Origin: Aliikangiella sp965214955 | GTDB taxonomy: Bacteria > Pseudomonadota > Gammaproteobacteria > Enterobacterales > Kangiellaceae | Reading direction: 5' to 3' | DNA length: 64,000 nt | NCBI GenBank assembly: GCA_965214955.1 | Contig: CBDCCU010000005.1 | Span: 62,001 to 126,000, forward strand | In this document: piece by piece, positions 1 to 8,103 of the stretch | Layout of the letters: every line of letters begins with the position of its first letter | How positions within the stretch are numbered: position 1 is the stretch's first letter | The notes under the pieces: generated by a model | Told to the model about the DNA's origin: nothing | The model's input: the letters and a program-made list of their open reading frames with translations, nothing else | Databases searched by the model: none | Translations under genes and position numbers: made by a program

Positions 1-415
1 TAATTGCTATCAAAGGTAGCGCAACTAATATACTCGCTCCAAGTCTTTGCAATTGATGTGCTTTCTTTAGGTATTTTCTGCGTAAAAAACTTACCCGCTC
101 TTTACGATTAAACTGAATGGCATGACCCACTTCATGGGCAGCAACCGCAATAGAAGTAAGTGACTTACCATTGAGATAGCTTGGGCTTAATCTTACCGTA
201 TTTGATTCAGGATCGTAGTGATCAGCTCCCTCTTGGGCGGCCTCTAATTGAACATGAGAAAGTTCAAATCGGTCGAGTAAATGACGTGCCAACTCTCCTC
301 CTGTTCCGGGCATACCATCAAGCGGCTGATGATGTTTTGCCAATATGTGTTTTACCCACCATTGCGGAGCAAAAATTAACACAACTAACAATATTCCAAT
401 AATAACCAATAACAT
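1..415 (-). CDS. Zinc metallopeptidase, YugP-like membrane family (partial, C-terminus outside window)
   Basis: This gene is read on the minus strand from an ATG at 415 and leaves the window at base 1, so only about 138 N-terminal residues are visible. The protein opens with a hydrophobic segment (MLLVIIGILLVVLIFAP) and carries the gluzincin-type motif HEVGH in the context AVAAHEVGHAIQF. A second hydrophobic stretch (LGASILVALPLIAI) begins just before the window edge. This pattern matches the bacterial 'zinc metallopeptidase' family PF04298, whose members are integral membrane proteins of about 220-230 residues with unclear substrates. The family call rests on HExxH, the N-terminal membrane anchor and the spacing between them. 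The catalytic role is inferred. Confidence 0.75.
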   Translation of the reverse strand, partial: MLLVIIGILLVVLIFAPQWWVKHILAKHHQPLDGMPGTGGELARHLLDRFELSHVQLEAAQEGADHYDPESNTVRLSPSYLNGKSLTSIAVAAHEVGHAIQFNRKERVSFLRRKYLKKAHQLQRLGASILVALPLIAI

Positions 416-465
416 AAAAAATTAATTCCCAAGCTTAATTCCATTAAATTAGCTAAACTGTTTAA

Positions 466-731
466 TATACCTGTTATTCTTCAAGATGCTTGTTTCAGTG
501 TTCAGCCAAAAAGTTTGAACAAGGCGCAGCTTGCAGGAAATGGCAAGCCCTTTTCAAAAGCTGTAACGCAGTGCAAGCTTTTTGGCTGAGCACCCGAAGG
601 GCAAGGCAGTAAGCCATCATATCTTTCGTTATCAATGCTTGAATTAGAATGACTAATCCTGCGCACTGATGCCTCAAATAGGATGGCTTACTGACTTGCT
701 GAATCATGCATCTTGGAGAAAAACAGGTATA
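466..731 (-). repeat. ~265 bp dispersed repeat with terminal inverted repeats, copy A
   Basis: This is a full-length copy of a repeat that recurs at 18028-18292 and 60550-60815; copy A lies in the opposite orientation to those two. Its ends are inverted repeats related to TATACCCGTTCTACTTCAAG. Internally it has a long imperfect hairpin built from CAGCCAAAAAG and CTTTTTGGCTG blocks. It contains no transposase, so it resembles a non-autonomous (MITE-like) element. Copy A is the most diverged at its outer ends. The open frames inside it are not conserved genes. Confidence 0.85.
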
Positions 732-841
732 TATGCCCGTTAAAATATTACAAGCTTCTTCAAGCAATGTATAATCTGGTCTAATCAGTCTGTTGTAATA
801 CAGCAATCTGCCATAAACAATGCCCCGAAAGGAGAGCCTAC

Positions 842-1519
842 GTGAATGTAGTTGAGTTTATTCGAGAAAAAAAGCAAAAAATACAGCAAAATAATGCCGA
901 ATTTAGAGCCAAAATAGAACCTCAATTGAAAAACTTGTCTGAGCTTATCACTAAAAGAATAGACAACACCATGAATAACCCTTGGATTTCAAGGTTTAGA
1001 CCTTCTGAAACTCAAGAAGAAGAAACGCCACCTCAACCTTTGGTATTGGCTCCAGAGGCTGCTAAGTTTTATCAAAAATTGCAACAACAACTTGGGGAAG
1101 AAACCTTTGTTGGTGAATGGTATACCGTTGATCAAAAATGTATTGATCAATTTGCGGCGGTTACTCAAGATCAACAATGGATCCATACCGATCCAGAACG
1201 TGCCGCTAAAGAATCTCCCTTTAAATCAACCATTGCTCATGGCTTTTTAACTTTGTCACTACTACCTATGCTCACCGAAGCAGTCGATGAAGCGAAAAAC
1301 CCTTATCCCGAAGCCAAAATGGCGGTTAATTATGGACTAAACCAAGTAAGATTTCCCTATCCAGTAAGATCGGGCTCTAGAGTAAGAGCCCATACTAAAC
1401 TTATTGAGCTTTCACCAATGCGTAAAAGTATAGAGCTAGTAAACGAAGTCAGTATCGAAATTGAAAACAGCAAACGCCTTGCTTGTGTTGCAGAAACCGT
1501 ATTAAGGTTATACTTTTAA
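842..1519 (+). CDS. MaoC/NodN-like (R)-specific enoyl-CoA hydratase family protein
   Basis: The gene encodes a 225-residue protein. Residues about 90-225 form a MaoC-type hotdog domain, and the hydratase signature is visible as QQWIHTDPERA (111-121, candidate catalytic His115) followed by IAHGFLTLSL (131-140). The N-terminal ~70 residues are charged and helical and are not part of the hotdog fold. Family members hydrate trans-2-enoyl-CoA or related thioesters; the actual substrate cannot be told from sequence. The start is a GTG supported by a strong ribosome binding site (GAAAGGAG) about eight bases upstream; no better start lies nearby. The gene stands alone between a dispersed repeat and a broken gene, so context does not help. 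Confidence 0.8.
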   Translation: MNVVEFIREKKQKIQQNNAEFRAKIEPQLKNLSELITKRIDNTMNNPWISRFRPSETQEEETPPQPLVLAPEAAKFYQKLQQQLGEETFVGEWYTVDQKCIDQFAAVTQDQQWIHTDPERAAKESPFKSTIAHGFLTLSLLPMLTEAVDEAKNPYPEAKMAVNYGLNQVRFPYPVRSGSRVRAHTKLIELSPMRKSIELVNEVSIEIENSKRLACVAETVLRLYF

Positions 1520-1572
1520 TCAGCCTGACTTTTAACCAACCTGATTTTAACCAACCTGCACAAGGCACTGTA

Positions 1573-2093
1573 ATGCTAAAAAACTTATTTGCTCGTAATG
1601 CAAACAAAAACAACACAGAGCAAGCCGATGCTAGCGAAGTTATTGATCAAACAGAAGTCATTGACCAAACAAATGATGATCAACCAACAAGTGCGGGCAT
1701 TCCTACGCAAAGTCAACTTACAACCGACAAAATAAAAGCCATTATTGCCGAGCTTAATCAGTATCACCCTCTTTTTATTGAAGCGGGCTTTGTTATGGAA
1801 AAAGTTAGAAGTTGAAATTGGTAAAAACTCTAATATTGCCCCCAGATTTAAGCAAACCCACTTAATAACAGAAGAAAAACAAAATGAGGTTTTAGCCCAA
1901 TGCAAAAACATTACCCTAATTAACTTTATTTTAATGTCACTGTTTCGCTCGCAAAAAAATGCAAGGGTTATTCGATAGTACCGATTTACACTTTTTTGAG
2001 GTGCAAGTTAACATAAGTAGTAACCCTAGCGTAAAAACCACCTTTAAAAGACAAGTTATAACTGAATTAACACAGCCCACCACTCATCATTAG
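1573..2093 (+). pseudogene. Unknown protein gene interrupted by two +1 frameshifts
   Basis: A reading frame starts at the ATG at 1573 (MLKNLFARNANKNN) but is interrupted twice. Removing one A from the run at 1799-1803 joins it to a second frame (EKLEVEIGKNSNIAPRF). Removing one A from the run at 1953-1959 joins that to a third frame (MQGLFDSTDLHFFEVQVN) ending at TAG 2091-2093. The repaired product would be about 172 residues. I recognise no family. The N-terminal third is rich in Asn, Asp, Glu and Thr. Both lesions are single extra bases in A runs, so sequencing error is as likely as gene decay. The gene follows the MaoC gene by about 50 bases on the same strand, after a short 15 bp tandem duplication (ttttaaccaacctga) near 1529-1558. 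Confidence 0.55.
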
Positions 2094-2105
2094 GATCTGT
2101 TGATC

Positions 2106-2161
2106 TTTAATTTATCCCCGTTCTCCTTCAAGATCTTGAAGGAGAACGGGGATAAATTAAA
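2106..2161. repeat. 56 bp perfect palindrome related to the dispersed-repeat ends
   Basis: Bases 2106-2133 and 2134-2161 are exact reverse complements, 28 bp each, with no spacer. Each arm contains CCCGTTCTCCTTCAAGA, which closely matches the terminal inverted repeat of the ~265 bp element (CCCGTTCTACTTCAAGATG). The structure looks like two element ends joined head to head with no interior. It lies between the broken gene and the DUF885 gene and may also act as a transcript-end hairpin. Confidence 0.85.
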
Positions 2162-2247
2162 TTTCGTTACACATATAACAGTCATCTACGGTTAATTTGG
2201 GTATAATCTGACCTAATTAATAAAAATAACCAATAAGTGATCATGTT

Positions 2248-4065
2248 ATGAAATTTAGTTTAATAATAAAAAGCGCCTTGCTCATAGCTTTAAGTCTTTC
2301 TTTAAATGCCTGTCAGTCTCCTAAAACTAGCGAAGCGCCACTTTCAATCGTTAATAAAAATACCCCAAAACAATCTCCAAGCGCGGTATTTCAACTGGTA
2401 GAAAGTTATTCACATGAAAGTTTAGCGTTTAACCCAATTCAAGCCACATTTATTGGGGTTCCTGGCTATAACCATCAATTTATTCCGCCAATAAGCCAAA
2501 CCAACCGAGACAAATACACAAATTACCAACAAAAGTATTTACATAAAGCTCAACAAATTGATGCAAGCAAACTTACAGGGCAGGATTTATTAACCTATCA
2601 AATATTTGTTCGCGACCTAAAAATGAGCCTAGCGGGTAATGAATACCCAGCCTATCAAATACCACTTAACCAAATGTATGGCGTTCACAATTTTTTTGCT
2701 CAGCTAGGCTCTGGACAAAGCGCTCAACCGTTTAATACCGAGCAAGATTATCGCAATTTTATGCAGCGCGCTAAGGGGTTTGCCAAATGGATAGATAGCG
2801 CTATCACGGCAATGAAAAATGGTACAAAAGTTGGTGTAGTACAACCTAAGGCCATTGTTAAAAAAATATTGCCTCAACTAAAAACCCACATAGTTAGCGA
2901 TGTTAAAGAAAGTTTATTTTATGCACCATTAAAAAAACTTCCTAAAGATTTATCTGAAAAACAAAAAGCAAAACTTGTTTCAGATTACAGCAATACCATT
3001 GCTGAGGTTATTGTACCTAGTTATAAAAAGATGTTTGATTTTTTACAAGATGAATATTTAGTCAGTGCTCGTGACAGTTTTGGTTATTCTGAATTACCCA
3101 ATGGCAAAGCTTGGTATGAGCATATGATAAAAACCCATACCACCTTAAATTTAACTGCCGATGAAATTCATGAGTTTGGCTTAAAAGAAGTTTCTCGCAT
3201 ATTAAGCGAAATGAAAAAGGTCAAACAAACCGTTAACTTTAAAGGTGACCTAGCCGCATTTTTTGAGTTTTTAAGAACCGATGACCAATTTTACTTCGAC
3301 TCTAAAGAAGCGTTAATAGAAGGCTATACCAATATTAAGCATAAAATTGATGCTACATTACCCAAACTTTTTGAGGTTTTCCCTAAAGCAGACTACGAAG
3401 TAAGAGCAGTGCCCGAATTTAGAGCCGCCTCTGCCGCTGGTGCTTCTTATCAAGGTCCAGCACCCGATGGTTCAAGACCTGGCATTTTTTATATTAATGC
3501 GCACAATTTAAAGTCTCAGCCTAAATTTTTAATGGAAACCTTATCCATTCACGAAGCCGCGCCAGGACATCACTTTCAAATTGCGATTCAACAAGAGTTA
3601 AAAGGGTTACCTAGCTATCGTAAATTTGGTGGCTATACGGTATTTTCAGAAGGTTGGGCGCTGTATGCCGAAAGCTTAGGCAAAGAGCTCGGCTTATTTA
3701 CCGATCCTTATATGTGGTATGGACGTTTAGTTGACGAGCAACTTCGTGCCATGCGATTAGTGGTTGATACTGGTCTGCACGCAAAAGGCTGGAGCAGACA
3801 GCAAGCCATAGATTACATGCTAGCCAATTCGTCAATGGCAGCAAGTGATGTTGAAGCAGAAGTTGAGCGCTATATTGTTATACCAGGGCAAGCACTTTCG
3901 TACAAAATTGGACAACGCAAAATTCGTGAACTTAGGCAATATGCCGAAAAAACCTTAGGACAAAAGTTTAATATCAAAAAGTTCCACACTCAGATTTTAA
4001 GCGACGGTGGTTTACCAATGCCTATTTTAGAGGCTAAAATAAAGCAGTGGGTTGCTAATCAATAA
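2248..4065 (+). CDS. DUF885 family lipoprotein, putative zinc metallopeptidase
   Basis: The gene encodes a 605-residue envelope protein with a lipoprotein signal ending at LNAC (Cys near residue 22). The body matches the DUF885 family of about 550-600 residue proteins. The characteristic block is HEAAPGHHFQ beginning near residue 435, an HExxxxGHH variant of a zinc site, followed by FSEGWALYAESLG near residue 466, where the Glu is the likely third ligand. Family members are predicted peptidases; the substrate is unknown. The gene is followed at 35 bp by another lipoprotein metallopeptidase (M13), so the two may form a periplasmic peptide-degrading pair. The start is the ATG that gives a complete signal peptide. 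Confidence 0.85.
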   Translation: MKFSLIIKSALLIALSLSLNACQSPKTSEAPLSIVNKNTPKQSPSAVFQLVESYSHESLAFNPIQATFIGVPGYNHQFIPPISQTNRDKYTNYQQKYLHKAQQIDASKLTGQDLLTYQIFVRDLKMSLAGNEYPAYQIPLNQMYGVHNFFAQLGSGQSAQPFNTEQDYRNFMQRAKGFAKWIDSAITAMKNGTKVGVVQPKAIVKKILPQLKTHIVSDVKESLFYAPLKKLPKDLSEKQKAKLVSDYSNTIAEVIVPSYKKMFDFLQDEYLVSARDSFGYSELPNGKAWYEHMIKTHTTLNLTADEIHEFGLKEVSRILSEMKKVKQTVNFKGDLAAFFEFLRTDDQFYFDSKEALIEGYTNIKHKIDATLPKLFEVFPKADYEVRAVPEFRAASAAGASYQGPAPDGSRPGIFYINAHNLKSQPKFLMETLSIHEAAPGHHFQIAIQQELKGLPSYRKFGGYTVFSEGWALYAESLGKELGLFTDPYMWYGRLVDEQLRAMRLVVDTGLHAKGWSRQQAIDYMLANSSMAASDVEAEVERYIVIPGQALSYKIGQRKIRELRQYAEKTLGQKFNIKKFHTQILSDGGLPMPILEAKIKQWVANQ

Positions 4066-4100
4066 TGTTTGCAGCGCTTTAACACTAAACAATAAAAACG

Positions 4101-6164
4101 ATGAAAAAAACAATAATTCCTCTCATTATTTTTGCCGCTTTAAGTGGTTGTGATCAACAACCACCTAAAAGTGCTGGAACCTATAAAAAGGTAACTGAGG
4201 CAACCAGCGAGCAAAAATCTGGAATTCTTGTCGCTAACATGGATCAGTCGATTCGACCACAGGATGATTTTTATCGCTGGGTAAATGGCCATTGGTTAGA
4301 CAACACACAAGTACCCGAAGATAAATTACTCTACAGCACTTTTCTTCAACTAGAGGATATTGCTCAAAGCAATATTAAAACCATTATTGAGCAAAGCGCT
4401 CAATTAACAACAGCCGAGCCTGGCTCAGATGCTCAAAAGGTTGGCGACTTATATCGTAGCTACATGAACACCAAACAGCTTAAAGAGCGTAGTAATAGCG
4501 CGCTTTTAGCTGCATTTTCTAAAATTGATAACATTAAAACAACAGAGCAAGTCGCAGAATACTTTGCTTATACTCAAATCATAAATAGTAAAGCCCCCTT
4601 TCGATTTACGGTAAACAACGATCAAAAAAATCCTACCGAGTATATTGTTTATTTAATTCAGTCTGGTTTAGGACTTCCAAACCGAGAATACTACTTTAAA
4701 AATCAAGCCGCCTCTGAAAAAATTAGAGCCCAATATTTAACTCATATAACCCAAATGCTTGAGTTAGCTGAACTAAAAGATCCTAAACAACAAGCCAACC
4801 GAATATTTCATTTAGAAAGTGCCATTGCCAGTATGCATTGGACACAACTTGAAAATAACAACCGTAATAAAACTTACAATAAGTACAAAATTGAAGAGCT
4901 TTCGCAATTAATGCCAAGTTTTGCTTGGGATGCTTATCTAGGCACATTAAAAATAAACCACGAAAAAAATATTATTATTAGCCAACCATCGTTTTTTAAG
5001 CAGTTTGATCAACTCTTTCAAAAAACAACAATAGAAGATTGGAAAAGTTATTTTAAATGGACGTACATTAATTCGGTTGCCGATTATTTAAGTAAAGATT
5101 TTGTCGATAGCCATTTCAACTTTTACCGTAAAGCCGTTGGTGGTGTTCCTAAGCAACAGTTGCGTTGGAGAAAAGCGGTTGATTTTACCAACAGTGTTTT
5201 AGGTGAAATTGTTGGCAAAATTTACGTAGAAAAATATTTTAAGCCTGCTGCTAAAGCTAAAATGCAAACCATGGTTGAAAACCTACAAGCCGCTTTTCGC
5301 GCTTCTATTGAAAAGCTAGATTGGATGGGAAAACAAACCAAACAACAAGCACTAGATAAACTGAGTAAATTTAACCCTAAAATTGGTTATCCCGATAAAT
5401 GGAAAGACTATTCTTCGCTAGAAATAAAGCCCAATGATTTAATTGGAAACTATTTGCGAGCCGCAGAATTTAATTTCAACGATAGAATTAACTTGTTAGG
5501 TAAGCCAATCAATAAAAATCGTTGGTATATGACACCGCAAACGGTTAATGCTTACTATAACCCCGTTATGAATGAAATTGTGTTTCCTGCGGCAATATTG
5601 CAGCCACCGTTTTTTAATCTTAATGCAGATGATGCCATTAATTATGGTGCAATAGGTGGCATTATTGGGCACGAAATTATTCATGGCTTTGATGATCAAG
5701 GTTCAATGTCAGACGGTGATGGAATGCTACGCAACTGGTGGCAAAAGAAAGATCTTGAAGAATTTAAACTGAGATCTAGCAAACTTAGCTCACAGTTTTC
5801 AGAGTTTGAGGCTCTTCCTGGTGAATTTGTTAATGGTGATTTAACACTTAGCGAAAATATTGGTGATTTAGGCGGTTTATCTATTGCCTATCAGGCCTAT
5901 CAATTATCATTAAATAATAACCCTGCGCCTATTATTAATAACCTAAATGGTAGCGAGCGATTTTTTATTGGTTGGGCACAATCATGGGCTTATCAATATC
6001 GTGAAAAATCTTTACGCTTTAGGCTTAACAATGGCCCACATTCTCCCGCTAAATACCGAGTTAACGGTGTATTGATGAACATGCCTGAGTTTATTGAAGC
6101 TTTTAATGTTCAGCCAACCGATAAAATGTATAGAAAACCAGAAGACAGAGTTAAAATTTGGTAA
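4101..6164 (+). CDS. M13 (neprilysin/PepO-like) family metallopeptidase, lipoprotein
   Basis: The gene encodes 687 residues with a lipoprotein signal (LSGC, Cys about residue 17). The N-terminal M13 domain follows, then the catalytic domain with HEIIHGFDDQG (about 524-534, zinc and catalytic residues) and ENIGDLGGLSIAY (from about 585, third ligand Glu). A substrate-binding block with NAYYNPVMNEIVFPAAI lies before the zinc site. The C-terminus ends VKIW and lacks the Cys of the animal CxxW, as is usual in bacteria. M13 enzymes are oligopeptidases; this one should be tethered to a membrane facing the periplasm. It lies 35 bp after the DUF885 gene and is convergent with the DUF3570 gene, with only eight bases between their stops. 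Confidence 0.93.
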   Translation: MKKTIIPLIIFAALSGCDQQPPKSAGTYKKVTEATSEQKSGILVANMDQSIRPQDDFYRWVNGHWLDNTQVPEDKLLYSTFLQLEDIAQSNIKTIIEQSAQLTTAEPGSDAQKVGDLYRSYMNTKQLKERSNSALLAAFSKIDNIKTTEQVAEYFAYTQIINSKAPFRFTVNNDQKNPTEYIVYLIQSGLGLPNREYYFKNQAASEKIRAQYLTHITQMLELAELKDPKQQANRIFHLESAIASMHWTQLENNNRNKTYNKYKIEELSQLMPSFAWDAYLGTLKINHEKNIIISQPSFFKQFDQLFQKTTIEDWKSYFKWTYINSVADYLSKDFVDSHFNFYRKAVGGVPKQQLRWRKAVDFTNSVLGEIVGKIYVEKYFKPAAKAKMQTMVENLQAAFRASIEKLDWMGKQTKQQALDKLSKFNPKIGYPDKWKDYSSLEIKPNDLIGNYLRAAEFNFNDRINLLGKPINKNRWYMTPQTVNAYYNPVMNEIVFPAAILQPPFFNLNADDAINYGAIGGIIGHEIIHGFDDQGSMSDGDGMLRNWWQKKDLEEFKLRSSKLSSQFSEFEALPGEFVNGDLTLSENIGDLGGLSIAYQAYQLSLNNNPAPIINNLNGSERFFIGWAQSWAYQYREKSLRFRLNNGPHSPAKYRVNGVLMNMPEFIEAFNVQPTDKMYRKPEDRVKIW

Positions 6165-6172
6165 TTGCTAGC

Positions 6173-7315
6173 TTAATAAAATACCGAAACAAAAAAGCGA
6201 ACAACCACAGCGTCAAATTCATATAATGGCTCTGTGCCTGGTGTTGCTGAAACTCTAAGATCCCTAAAATTATCAAACTCAAAGTTAATAAAATCTAAAC
6301 TTAAATTAACCAAATATTTATCAAAGGTTTCAGATGACTTTAAATTTTCTTCAAACGATGCCCCTAAGCCTAAAGTAAAAGATGAAAAGGTGCTTAGCTC
6401 TTTATCTCTGGCTCTAAAATTTTGTGCATCTATGCGAGAAAAAAGATCAGAATAAAAATCAGCGCCATCTTGCTGATACTGCCTAACTTTAGCATCAAAA
6501 ATCCACGACTCTTTATAAGGATGAACATATCCCACCTCAACGGTATCGGCTTCTATTCCCCAAGTGTCAGTAAATTTTTTAAACTCTAATTTTAATGAGG
6601 CTCTATAAGGCAGGTAGTACATGCCCTTTAATGAAATTGCATCACTGGTTCGAGTGTTAGGATAAAGTTCATCTTGATAACTAAAGCCCGCTGCTACACT
6701 CGAATCGAGATAACGTACCGAACGATAAGGATTATTTAAATATTCGCCTTCATCGGTAATGGTTTCCCAAGATAATCCAATAATACTATTTTTAGTAATA
6801 ATTTGACTTAAGCCCAAACGAAAATGACGGCGCTTAACTTCTTCGGCAAAATCCTCTTCGTCACGTTTACTTACTACATCATCGCCTTGTGAATAGCCTA
6901 TATTGAGCGTTGTTAGATCACCAAAAAAGTCTTGCGATATACCAAAATGCATTGATCTGGCTTCAAAGTCATTTTCGTCACTTTGGGTATAACCCCAGCT
7001 AATAATAGTTTTATCTCGCAAGTAATCAACACCAACACTTTTTTCGACGCGTTGTTCTGTATAAGCACTTGCAGTTGTAACAACATCAATCGAAGCACTA
7101 CTCACGTTATCAACATAATAATTAGCAGAAATAGAAACCGTATCATTTAAAGTTTTACGCACTAAAATTGATGGTCCAGTAATTTCAACACCGCCACCAT
7201 CATAAGAGTGATAAAGCGCATCGGCTCGCTCTTCGGGCAAAACAGCTGCTTTAAGCGAAAGGCAAGAAAACAAGCCTATCAGCAATAATGCTATATGAGG
7301 CTTAATTACAGCCAC
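6173..7315 (-). CDS. DUF3570 outer-membrane beta-barrel protein
   Basis: The protein has a signal peptide (IALLLIGLFSCLSLKA) followed by the DUF3570 opening LPEERADALYHSYDGGGVEITGPS. It continues as alternating amphipathic strands and ends in FVSVFY, typical of an outer-membrane barrel C-terminus. I chose the GTG at 7315 (380 residues) because GGAGG sits five bases upstream and because this start gives a clean signal peptide. A longer frame from 7372 has no such support. The start overlaps the end of the DUF4266 gene, and the ribosome binding site lies inside codons for its C-terminal Gly/Cys tail, which suggests translational coupling. DUF3570 proteins commonly sit beside DUF4266 and TlpA-like genes. 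The function is unknown. Confidence 0.85.
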   Translation of the reverse strand: MAVIKPHIALLLIGLFSCLSLKAAVLPEERADALYHSYDGGGVEITGPSILVRKTLNDTVSISANYYVDNVSSASIDVVTTASAYTEQRVEKSVGVDYLRDKTIISWGYTQSDENDFEARSMHFGISQDFFGDLTTLNIGYSQGDDVVSKRDEEDFAEEVKRRHFRLGLSQIITKNSIIGLSWETITDEGEYLNNPYRSVRYLDSSVAAGFSYQDELYPNTRTSDAISLKGMYYLPYRASLKLEFKKFTDTWGIEADTVEVGYVHPYKESWIFDAKVRQYQQDGADFYSDLFSRIDAQNFRARDKELSTFSSFTLGLGASFEENLKSSETFDKYLVNLSLDFINFEFDNFRDLRVSATPGTEPLYEFDAVVVRFFVSVFY

Positions 7316-7538
7316 AGCCACCTCCAGCACTGCCTTCTGCGCCTCTGGCACCTTCACGAGCTTGATGAACATGATGCAGGTAATTATCTGATATTGGCGC
7401 TCGGCTAAATGCCATAATCGGATCGGCTAAATTTTGTCTTTCATAAGGCTTTACCCAAGGTTCAATAGATGAGCAACCAACCGATAACACACTTAAACTA
7501 GCCACAAGCAGGGTTTTAAATATTTGTGATTTTTTCAT
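7302..7538 (-). CDS. DUF4266 small lipoprotein with C-terminal GGGCGCN tail
   Basis: This 78-residue protein has a lipoprotein signal (LSVGC, Cys22) and the DUF4266 core: YERQNLADPIMAF, a His pair in NYLHHVHQAREGARG, and a terminal GGGCGCN. The two C-terminal cysteines and the His pair could bind metal or serve as a redox substrate; this is inference. Its start overlaps the TlpA stop by one base, and its own end overlaps the DUF3570 start, so the three are clearly one transcript. The gene is short but not a shadow frame: it has the conserved family motif and tight coupling on both sides. Confidence 0.85.
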   Translation of the reverse strand: MKKSQIFKTLLVASLSVLSVGCSSIEPWVKPYERQNLADPIMAFSRAPISDNYLHHVHQAREGARGAEGSAGGGCGCN

Positions 7539-8038
7539 TATTCTCTGATCAAGTTTTTAATAGTTTTTCGATATTGCGCTTCATCACCAGACTTATAACC
7601 CGCATGAACATAACGCACCTTTCCATCTCTATCAATAAACGCCGTACTCGGCATAGCTTGTACACGATAGAGTTCGCTCACTTTGCTTTCTGGGTCAAAT
7701 AACACAGGGAAGTCAACGGGTGTATCTTTTAAATAGGCTTCGGCTTTTTCAACTTTACGATCAACATTAATACCAAGCACAGTAAAACCCAAAGGTTCAT
7801 ATTTTTTTTGAATATCATTTAATATCGGCATTTCTTGGCGACAAGGCCCACACCAAGAAGCCCAAAAATTAAGCAGTACAATTTGTCCTCTAAAATCAGA
7901 CAAGCGAATATTTTCACCTGAGCGACTTTTTAACGTGAAATCTGGTGCAGTGACTTTTTTATCTGCTGCTAAGGCTGAAAAGGAAGTTCCCAATAAAAAC
8001 AAAACAACAAAAAAACGATAGGTTAAAGATTTAATCAT
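7538..8038 (-). CDS. TlpA-like periplasmic thioredoxin/disulfide reductase
   Basis: The protein has 166 residues: a signal peptide (VVLFLLGTSFSALAA), then a TlpA/ResA-type thioredoxin fold with NFWASWCGPCRQEM (Cys63 and Cys66) and the cis-Pro loop in VQAMPSTAFIDRDG. Such proteins reduce disulfides in the periplasm, often for cytochrome c maturation or for delivery of metals to apoproteins. The neighbours include proteins with CxxCH heme-binding motifs and a Cys-tailed lipoprotein, either of which could be a partner; this is inference. The gene overlaps the DUF4266 start by one base. Confidence 0.92.
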   Translation of the reverse strand: MIKSLTYRFFVVLFLLGTSFSALAADKKVTAPDFTLKSRSGENIRLSDFRGQIVLLNFWASWCGPCRQEMPILNDIQKKYEPLGFTVLGINVDRKVEKAEAYLKDTPVDFPVLFDPESKVSELYRVQAMPSTAFIDRDGKVRYVHAGYKSGDEAQYRKTIKNLIRE

Positions 8039-8103
8039 TACTGCTCCTAACTGCGGTTAATTTAATCAATAGCAAATATACGCCCTTAAATTATAGTCAG
8101 ATC

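Noticed and set aside
495..806. 103-codon open frame on the minus strand
   Set aside because: It lies almost entirely inside repeat copy A and matches the frame in copy B; it is a by-product of the repeat, not a conserved gene.
1799..1959. Programmed frameshifting at A runs
   Set aside because: Two shifts in the same direction in one short unknown gene, plus similar lesions in unrelated genes, fit insertion errors or decay better than programmed events. No stimulatory structure was evident.
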